Below, piece after piece: positions 1 through 5,699 of a DNA stretch of 5,699 nt (positions within the stretch are counted from its first letter, which is position 1; every line of letters starts with the position of its first letter). Source of the stretch: Burkholderiales bacterium (GTDB lineage Bacteria; Pseudomonadota; Gammaproteobacteria; Burkholderiales; SG8-39); the NCBI GenBank assembly GCA_029266935.1, contig JAQSVY010000107.1:1-5699 (forward strand), in the 5' to 3' direction. Below the pieces are notes generated by a model. The model saw only the letters and a list, made by a program, of their open reading frames with translations, did no database searches and was not told the DNA's origin. Position numbers and translations under genes: made by a program.

Positions 1-1718
<1,718 letters not shown>

Positions 1719-1722
1719 GCCG

Positions 1723-1974
1723 TTAGCGCCCCGCGCGCCGCCGGCGCGCTTCCTTCGGATCCAACTTCAGCGCGCGATAGACTTCGATCCGGTCGCCGTC
1801 CGCCAGCTTGGTATCCGGGGTAGCCCGCTCCCCGAAAACGCCCAGGAATCCCGGATCGAACTTCACGCGGGCTTTCAACAGCGCGTCTCGCACCGTCGAG
1901 CCCTCGGGCAGCTCGGTGGTCACGACGGTTTCCTTTCGCGGAAATGCCGTCACCACCTCGACCTTAAGCGCCAC
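1723..1974 (-). CDS. rnfH: RnfH/RatB family protein (UPF0125)
   Basis: An 83-residue ubiquitin-like (beta-grasp) protein of the RnfH/UPF0125 family; E. coli RatB (YfjF) is the counterpart. Recognisable features are the early strand [24 protein letters not shown] (about 21-35), FDPGFLGVFGERA, and the strongly conserved tail LADGDRIEVYRALKLDPKEARRRRA. Function is uncertain. The name comes from proximity to rnf genes in some bacteria, but no rnf gene is present here. It starts with GTG at 1974-1972, 11 bases inside the end of ratA, and GAGG six bases before it supports that start and suggests translational coupling. The same ratA-rnfH order occurs in E. coli, where the second gene was named as a possible antitoxin; to my knowledge neutralisation of RatA by it is not established. 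Family assignment is secure, function is not. Confidence 0.92.
   Translation of the reverse strand: MALKVEVVTAFPRKETVVTTELPEGSTVRDALLKARVKFDPGFLGVFGERATPDTKLADGDRIEVYRALKLDPKEARRRRAGR
1733..1749 (+). terminator. Possible GC-rich terminator hairpin after the DUF4124 gene
   Basis: A perfect 7-base stem, GCGCGCC with GGCGCGC around a 3-base GCC loop, starts 15 bases after the TAA at 1718 and is followed by TTCCTTC. It sits at the right place for ending the plus-strand transcript. The downstream run is pyrimidine-rich, not a real T tract, and the stem lies in the arginine-rich end of rnfH, where GC-rich codons could produce it by chance. Low confidence. Confidence 0.22.
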
Positions 1975-2401
1975 CGTGCACCTCGTCGGCGCGGCGCGTG
2001 AAGGCGTCGACCATGGTGTTGGCGATGCGGTCGAAGAGCGGCTCGAGGAGCTTGCCCAGCGGCCGGCTGGCCATTTCGTACTCGAGGGTGAACTCGATCT
2101 CGCAGCTGTGCGCCGAGAGCGGTCGGAAGCGCCAGGCGCCGAAGAAGGCGCGAAATGGCCCGCGTTCCAGGCGCATGTCGATCGCCTCGCCGGGCTGGTT
2201 CTCGTTTCGCGTGGTGAACGACTGGCGCAGGCCGGACAGACTCACGGCCAGCGTGGCGCGCGTCTCGCCCGGATGGCGTTCGTGCACGGTTGCCTCCGCG
2301 CACCAGGGGAGGAAGCGCGGGTAGGACTCGATGTCCTCGACCAGCGCGTACATCGCCTCGGCGCTGTGCGGCACGATGGCGGACCGGGTGATAGTCTTCA
2401 C
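1964..2401 (-). CDS. ratA: RatA/COQ10-like START-domain protein
   Basis: A 145-residue SRPBCC/START-fold protein (polyketide cyclase/COQ10 family) corresponding to E. coli RatA (YfjG). The family signature is clear at the N-terminus: [28 protein letters not shown] (about 7-34), where the 'SYPxFLPxC' segment is diagnostic. [28 protein letters not shown] and a C-terminal helix with [16 protein letters not shown] complete the fold. E. coli RatA was reported to bind 50S subunits and block 70S formation. Mitochondrial COQ10 relatives bind coenzyme Q, so a ubiquinone-related role is the main alternative. The start is GTG at 2401-2399 ([11 protein letters not shown] aligns with the usual N-terminus). 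There is no Shine-Dalgarno, and no nearby upstream start in frame. It leads an operon with rnfH (11-base overlap) and is divergent from smpB across five bases, so its promoter must lie inside smpB. Confidence 0.93.
   Translation of the reverse strand: MKTITRSAIVPHSAEAMYALVEDIESYPRFLPWCAEATVHERHPGETRATLAVSLSGLRQSFTTRNENQPGEAIDMRLERGPFRAFFGAWRFRPLSAHSCEIEFTLEYEMASRPLGKLLEPLFDRIANTMVDAFTRRADEVHGGA
1981..1984 (-). promoter_or_regulatory. Shine-Dalgarno of rnfH, inside ratA
   Basis: On the minus strand GAGG lies six bases before the rnfH GTG, within the last codons of ratA (the GAC-GAG-GTG of Asp-Glu-Val). It is the only well-spaced ribosome binding site I see among the seven genes. It decides the GTG start and fits reinitiation by ribosomes finishing ratA. 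Confidence 0.65.
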
Positions 2402-2406
2402 GGCGA

Positions 2407-2850
2407 ATGTCGATCGTCCAGAACCGCAAGGCTTCGCACGACTATTTCATCGAGGAGCGCTACGAGGCCGGGCTCGCCCTCGAGGGCTGGGAGGTGAAGG
2501 CGATCCGCGCCGGCCGCGCCACGATCGGCGAGGCCTACGTGATGGTGCGCGCCGGGGAGATCTTCCTGATCGGCGCCAACATCAGCCCGCTGCCCACCGT
2601 GTCCACCCATTACACGCCCGACCCGAGGCGCACGCGCAAGCTCCTGCTGCACGCCGAGGAGATCCGGCGCCTCATCGGCAAGGTCGAGCAGCGCGGCTAT
2701 ACGCTGGTGCCGCTCGACCTGCACTACAGCAAGGGGCGGGTGAAGATCGAGATCGCGCTGGCGCGCGGCAAGCTCAAGCACGACAAGCGCGCCGCGGAGC
2801 GCGAGAAGGAATGGAACCGCGAGAAGCAGAGGCTGCTACGCCGCGGCTGA
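2407..2850 (+). CDS. smpB: SsrA (tmRNA)-binding protein SmpB
   Basis: Binds tmRNA and brings it to ribosomes stalled on broken mRNA, so that trans-translation frees the ribosome and tags the peptide for destruction. The 147 residues match the family throughout: [20 protein letters not shown], the [12 protein letters not shown] motif (about 28-39), [21 protein letters not shown], the [11 protein letters not shown] loop, [39 protein letters not shown], and the basic tail [13 protein letters not shown] that enters the mRNA channel. Length is normal. The ATG cannot be extended, because an in-frame TAG lies 12 bases upstream (2392-2394). No Shine-Dalgarno is visible. A weak -10-like GATAGT at 2390-2395 inside ratA is the only promoter hint. 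The 3' end overlaps ppsA by 15 bases tail to tail. The ssrA gene itself is not in this window. Confidence 0.97.
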   Translation: MSIVQNRKASHDYFIEERYEAGLALEGWEVKAIRAGRATIGEAYVMVRAGEIFLIGANISPLPTVSTHYTPDPRRTRKLLLHAEEIRRLIGKVEQRGYTLVPLDLHYSKGRVKIEIALARGKLKHDKRAAEREKEWNREKQRLLRRG

Positions 2851-5223
2851 GTGCTTCTGCGGCGCCGGCGCCTCGGCGAGCGCCATCCAGGTCGAGACCA
2901 CGGTGTCGGGGTTGAGCGAGAGGCTCTCGATGCCCTGCTCCACCAGCCAGCGCGCGAGGTCCGGATGGTCGGATGGGCCCTGGCCGCAGATGCCGACGTA
3001 CTTGCCGTGCTTGCGGCAGGCGCGGATCGCCATTGCAAGCAGCATCTTCACCGCCGGGTCGCGCTCATCGAAGCTCCCGGCGACGAGGCCGGAGTCGCGG
3101 TCAAGGCCCAGGGCGAGCTGCGTCATGTCGTTCGAGCCGATCGAGAAGCCGTCGAAGTGCTCGAGGAACTCCTCGGCGAGCAGCGCGTTGGAGGGCAGCT
3201 CGCACATCATGACGATGCGCAGGCCGTTTACACCCCTTTCGAGGTGGTTCTCCCTGAGAAGCGCCAGGACGTTTTCGGCCTCGCTGACGGTGCGCACGAA
3301 CGGCACCATCAGCTCCAGGTTGGTCAGGCCGAGCTCGTCGCGCACCTTGCGCATCGCCGCGCACTCGAGCTCGAAGCATTCGCGGAAGCTCTCCGCGAGA
3401 TAGCGCGAGGCGCCGCGCAGCCCGAGCATCGGGTTCTCCTCGTCGGGCTCGTAGCGCTCGCCGCCCAGCAGCTTCTTGTACTCATTCGACTTGAAGTCCG
3501 AAAGGCGCACGATCACCGGCTTGGGCCAGAAGGCGGCGCAAATGGTCGCCACCCCCTCGACCATCTTCTCGCGGAAGAAGGTCGTGGGGTCTGGGTAGCC
3601 CCGCGCCCGCTTTTGAAGTTCAGTCTTTATCGGCTCAGGGAGATTCGGATATTCGAGGCAGGCCCGCGGGTGGACGCCGATCTCGTTGTTGATGATGAAC
3701 TCCAGCCGGGCCAGGCCGACGCCAGCGTTGGGCAGCTGGGCGAAGTCAAAGGCAAGCTCCGGGTTGCCGACGTTCATGGCGATCTTCACGCCGATGCGCG
3801 GCATCTCGCCGCGCTCGCGGGTCGAGACCTCGAAGCGCAGCAAGCCCTCGTAGACGTTGCCGGTGTCACCTTCGGCGCAGGACACCGTGACCGCCTGCTC
3901 GTCCTTGAGGCGACGGGTGGCCTCGCTGCAGCCCACCACCGCCGGAATGCCGAGCTCGCGGGCGATGATCGCCGCATGGCAGGTGCGCCCTCCCCGATCG
4001 GTGACGATGGCGGCGGCGAGTTTCATCACCGGCTCCCAGTTCGGGTCGGTCATGTCGGTCACCAGCACGTCGCCCTCCTTCACCTTGTGCATCTGCGAGG
4101 CGTCGGGCACCAGGCGCACCGTGCCGCTGCCGATCTTGTGCCCGATGGCGCGGCCGCTCACCAGCACCCGCGAGCTGCCCTTGAGGGCATAGCGCTCCTC
4201 GACGTCGTGGCTGCGCGACTTGACCGTCTCGGGCCTCGCCTGCAGCACGTAGATGCGCCCGTCGGCGCCGTCCTTCGCCCACTCGATGTCCATCGGCCGG
4301 CCGTAGTGCTTCTCGATCGTCACGGCGTAACGCGCCAGCTCCAGCACCTCGGGGTCGGTGAGCGAGAACCGGTTTCGTTCGACTTCCTCGACATCGATGA
4401 CTTTAGTCGACCGGCCTGCCTGGGCGGAAGGCCCGAACACCATCTTCTGCAGCTTCGAGCCGAGGGCACGACGCACGATGGCCGGGCGGCCGCGCTCAAG
4501 CATCGGCTTGTGCACGTAGAACTCATCCGGGTTGACCGCACCCTGGACGACCATCTCGCCCAGGCCGTACGCCGAGGTGATGAAGACGACGTCGCGGAAG
4601 CCCGACTCGGTATCGAGCGTGAAGAGCACCCCGCTCGCGCCGAGGTCGCTGCGCACCATCTGTTGCACGGCCGCCGAGAGCGCCACGCCCGCATGCGCGA
4701 AGCCCTGGTGCGCGCGGTACGAGATTGCCCGGTCGTTGTAGAGGGACGCGTAGACGTGTCGGATTGCTTGCAGAACGTGCTCGATGCCGCGGATATTGAG
4801 GAAGGTCTCCTGCTGCCCGGCGAACGAGGCGTCCGGGAGGTCCTCCGCCGTCGCTGAGGAGCGGACCGCAAACGAGATATCGCTTGAGGTTTGTTTCTCA
4901 AGGTATTGAAAATGCGACCTTAAATCTCTTTCAAGATCGACAGGAAAGGGCTGCGCCTCGATCCAGGACCGAACTTCCGCGCCGCACGCGGCGAGCGCCC
5001 TGACATCGCCGGTATCGAGCGCGGCGAGGCGCCCCTCGATCTTCTTGTCCAGTGCCCCGGCGGAGAGGAATTCGCGGAAGGCGTCCGCGGTGGTGGCGAA
5101 GCCGCCCGGCACCCGGATCCCGGCAGCGGCGAGGCCGCCGATCATCTCGCCCAGCGAGGCGTTTTTCCCTCCGACCTGGTCGAGGTTCGCCATCCGGAGG
5201 TCTTTGAGCCACGCTACGCGCAT
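2836..5223 (-). CDS. ppsA: Phosphoenolpyruvate synthase (pyruvate, water dikinase) PpsA
   Basis: Converts pyruvate, ATP and water to PEP, AMP and phosphate, the entry to gluconeogenesis from three-carbon substrates. The 795 residues are full length (E. coli 792). The N-terminal nucleotide-binding domain has [11 protein letters not shown] (17-27), [20 protein letters not shown] (118-137) and MDIEWA...[10 protein letters not shown] (311-333). The swivelling phosphohistidine domain has [22 protein letters not shown] (411-432) with His416. The C-terminal PEP/pyruvate barrel has [25 protein letters not shown] and [12 protein letters not shown] with the proton donor Cys746. Thr414, two residues before His416, matches the threonine that PpsR phosphorylates in E. 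coli (Thr419/His421). The ATG at 5223 is fixed by an in-frame TAG nine bases upstream. No good Shine-Dalgarno is seen. Divergent from its regulator ppsR and convergent with smpB. Codons 96-118 are unusually AT-rich. Confidence 0.97.
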   Translation of the reverse strand: MRVAWLKDLRMANLDQVGGKNASLGEMIGGLAAAGIRVPGGFATTADAFREFLSAGALDKKIEGRLAALDTGDVRALAACGAEVRSWIEAQPFPVDLERDLRSHFQYLEKQTSSDISFAVRSSATAEDLPDASFAGQQETFLNIRGIEHVLQAIRHVYASLYNDRAISYRAHQGFAHAGVALSAAVQQMVRSDLGASGVLFTLDTESGFRDVVFITSAYGLGEMVVQGAVNPDEFYVHKPMLERGRPAIVRRALGSKLQKMVFGPSAQAGRSTKVIDVEEVERNRFSLTDPEVLELARYAVTIEKHYGRPMDIEWAKDGADGRIYVLQARPETVKSRSHDVEERYALKGSSRVLVSGRAIGHKIGSGTVRLVPDASQMHKVKEGDVLVTDMTDPNWEPVMKLAAAIVTDRGGRTCHAAIIARELGIPAVVGCSEATRRLKDEQAVTVSCAEGDTGNVYEGLLRFEVSTRERGEMPRIGVKIAMNVGNPELAFDFAQLPNAGVGLARLEFIINNEIGVHPRACLEYPNLPEPIKTELQKRARGYPDPTTFFREKMVEGVATICAAFWPKPVIVRLSDFKSNEYKKLLGGERYEPDEENPMLGLRGASRYLAESFRECFELECAAMRKVRDELGLTNLELMVPFVRTVSEAENVLALLRENHLERGVNGLRIVMMCELPSNALLAEEFLEHFDGFSIGSNDMTQLALGLDRDSGLVAGSFDERDPAVKMLLAMAIRACRKHGKYVGICGQGPSDHPDLARWLVEQGIESLSLNPDTVVSTWMALAEAPAPQKHSAAA
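4870..4938 (-). other. AT-rich, rare-codon patch within ppsA
   Basis: Codons 96-118 of ppsA break with the gene's GC-ending codon habit. GC over 4871-4940 is 26 of 70 bases (37%), in a window that looks to be well above 60%. The patch includes GAT, CTT, GAA, AGA, TTA, AGG, TTT, CAA and AAA codons, with AGA, TTA and AGG close together at 99, 101 and 102. The encoded stretch leads into the conserved [14 protein letters not shown]-site motif and is not disrupted. A 6-base inverted repeat, CTTGAG/CTCAAG with an 8-base loop, lies at 4883-4902. Its meaning is unknown. Confidence 0.6.
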
Positions 5224-5230
5224 CTCGGGC

Positions 5231-5270
5231 TAGATTCTCACTGGCAGGATTAGATTCTCACCGGCAGGAG
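5231..5270. repeat. Two 20-base tandem direct repeats between ppsA and ppsR
   Basis: Plus-strand units at 5231-5250 and 5251-5270 share TAGATTCTCA-C(T/C)GGCAGGA-(T/G), identical at 18 of 20 positions and directly abutting. The two differences are unit position 12 (T to C) and position 20 (T to G). The pair fills most of the 62-base gap between the divergent ppsA and ppsR starts. The 20-base period is close to two helical turns, so a protein could bind both units on one face. Paired operator sites and a simple replication-slippage duplication are both possible. Confidence 0.85.
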
Positions 5271-5272
5271 TG

Positions 5273-5278
5273 TATTTT
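5273..5278 (+). promoter_or_regulatory. Weak candidate -10 box for ppsR
   Basis: TATTTT (4 of 6 matches to TATAAT), preceded by TG at 5271-5272, ends seven bases before the ppsR ATG, so transcription would start at about the start codon. A -35 at 17-base spacing would fall on TTAGAT at the junction of the two tandem repeats and matches poorly. The only Shine-Dalgarno-like run, AGGAG at 5266-5270, is 15 bases from the ATG, too far for normal use. Confidence 0.25.
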
Positions 5279-5279
5279 A
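5274..5279 (-). promoter_or_regulatory. Candidate -10 box for ppsA
   Basis: On the minus strand this reads TAAAAT (5 of 6 matches). Transcription would begin near 5267, giving a leader of about 44 bases that carries both tandem repeat units. No good -35 is visible at 16-17 bases; the sequence there is the start of ppsR. It overlaps the candidate ppsR -10 on the other strand. Confidence 0.3.
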
Positions 5280-5285
5280 TCGGCC

Positions 5286-5699
5286 ATGGATCAGCGCCGC
5301 ACCGTTTTCTTCGTCTCTGACGGCACGGGCATCACGGCGCAGATGCTCGGCCACAGCCTGCTCACGCAGTTCGAGGGCGTCGACTTCAAGCAGGTCACCC
5401 TGCCCTTCATCGACAGCGCAGAGAAGGCCGAGGATTGCCTCGCGCGCATCCAGGCCGAGGCCGCCAACGGCGGCGGCACACCGGTGGTGTTCTCGACGCT
5501 GGTGAACCAGGACGTGCGGCAGGTGATCCGCCGCGCCGACGCGCTTTTCCTCGACTTCTTCGAGACCTTCATCGACCCGCTCGAGGCGGGGCTGGGACTC
5601 AAGTCGAGCCATACGATCGGGCGCTCCCACAGCGCGATGGACAAGAAGGAGTACCAGCAGCGCATCGAGGCGATCAACTTCGCCATGGCGCACGACGAC
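5286..5699 (+). CDS. ppsR: PEP synthase regulatory protein PpsR (3' end beyond window)
   Basis: A bifunctional serine/threonine kinase and phosphorylase of the DUF299/PSRP family. It switches PEP synthase off by ADP-dependent phosphorylation of a threonine next to the catalytic histidine, and on again by phosphate-dependent dephosphorylation. The 138 codons present open with MDQRRTVFFVSDGTGITAQ, where 'FxxSDGTGITAE' is the family signature. LGHSLLTQFEGVDF, a DLF-like core (DALFLDFFETFIDPLEAGLG, about 79-98), HTIGRSHSAMD and EYQQRIEAINFAMAHDD follow, as in other PSRP proteins. The P-loop (GxSRxGKTPxS) normally comes shortly after this last motif, just outside the window, so the kinase site cannot be checked. 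The ATG at 5286 is the natural family start. It is divergent from its target gene ppsA, 62 bases away, which strongly supports the assignment. Confidence 0.95.
   Translation, partial: MDQRRTVFFVSDGTGITAQMLGHSLLTQFEGVDFKQVTLPFIDSAEKAEDCLARIQAEAANGGGTPVVFSTLVNQDVRQVIRRADALFLDFFETFIDPLEAGLGLKSSHTIGRSHSAMDKKEYQQRIEAINFAMAHDD

Noticed and set aside
1964..2850. ratA-rnfH considered as a classic toxin-antitoxin module acquired by transfer.
   Set aside because: Composition matches the surroundings, there are no mobile-element traces, and the ratA/rnfH/smpB cluster is a conserved chromosomal arrangement; antitoxin function of RnfH/RatB is not established.
2839..2864. Inverted repeat CGCCGC/GCGGCG around the smpB and ppsA stops, considered as a bidirectional terminator.
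   Set aside because: The stem is only six bases, the loop is 14 bases, and no T tract follows on either strand; such repeats are common by chance at this GC content.
2851..4857. A 668-codon plus-strand open frame starting with GTG directly after the smpB stop and in the same frame as smpB.
   Set aside because: It lies wholly antisense to ppsA, whose motifs are all intact. Its translation is rich in Arg, His, Ala, Leu and Asp with no recognisable domain, as expected for the mirror frame of a GC-rich gene. It does not extend SmpB, which ends at its normal tail.
5231..5270. A sigma-54 promoter, considered from the CTGGCAGG within the tandem repeat.
   Set aside because: The GG element is not followed by a GC element at the required spacing on the plus strand, and the reverse strand gives no match.
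5277..5693. Minus-strand open frames of 131 and 138 codons opposite ppsR.
   Set aside because: ppsR is clearly identified by its N-terminal signature; these frames are its reverse-strand shadows.

Overview
This is a very compact, high-GC stretch of bacterial chromosome with seven protein genes. Only about 107 of 5699 bases lie outside coding sequence, in four gaps of 36, 4, 5 and 62 bases. The protein sequences and the gene order (guaB, DUF4124 gene, rnfH, ratA, smpB, ppsA, ppsR) fit a betaproteobacterium. That assignment comes from recognition of families and synteny, not from a search. No rRNA, tRNA, CRISPR array, insertion sequence or phage gene is visible.

Layout. The left end (1-1223, minus) holds guaB, IMP dehydrogenase, cut by the window edge just after its catalytic Arg-Tyr pair. 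Divergent from it, 36 bases away, is a small secreted DUF4124 protein (1260-1718, plus). That gene converges on a two-gene minus-strand operon, ratA then rnfH (2401 down to 1723), whose genes overlap by 11 bases. Only 5 bases beyond the ratA start codon the divergent smpB begins (2407-2850, plus). It encodes the tmRNA-binding ribosome-rescue protein and overlaps the end of ppsA by 15 bases. ppsA (5223-2836, minus) encodes PEP synthase. After a 62-base spacer with two near-identical 20-base tandem repeats comes divergent ppsR (5286 to the window end, plus), the PEP synthase regulatory kinase/phosphorylase, cut before its P-loop.

How the genes work together. ppsA and ppsR are an enzyme and its dedicated regulator: PpsA carries the Thr414 and His416 pair on which PpsR acts. 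ratA, rnfH and smpB form the conserved ratA/smpB neighbourhood, with ribosome-related roles established for SmpB and proposed for RatA. guaB supplies GMP synthesis and has no evident mechanistic link to the others.

I found no new multi-gene system; these are conserved housekeeping genes. The points worth a second look are the tandem repeat between ppsA and ppsR, a shared near-palindromic -10 between guaB and the DUF4124 gene, a general lack of Shine-Dalgarno sequences at operon-leading genes with -10-like boxes close to start codons, and an AT-rich, rare-codon patch inside ppsA.
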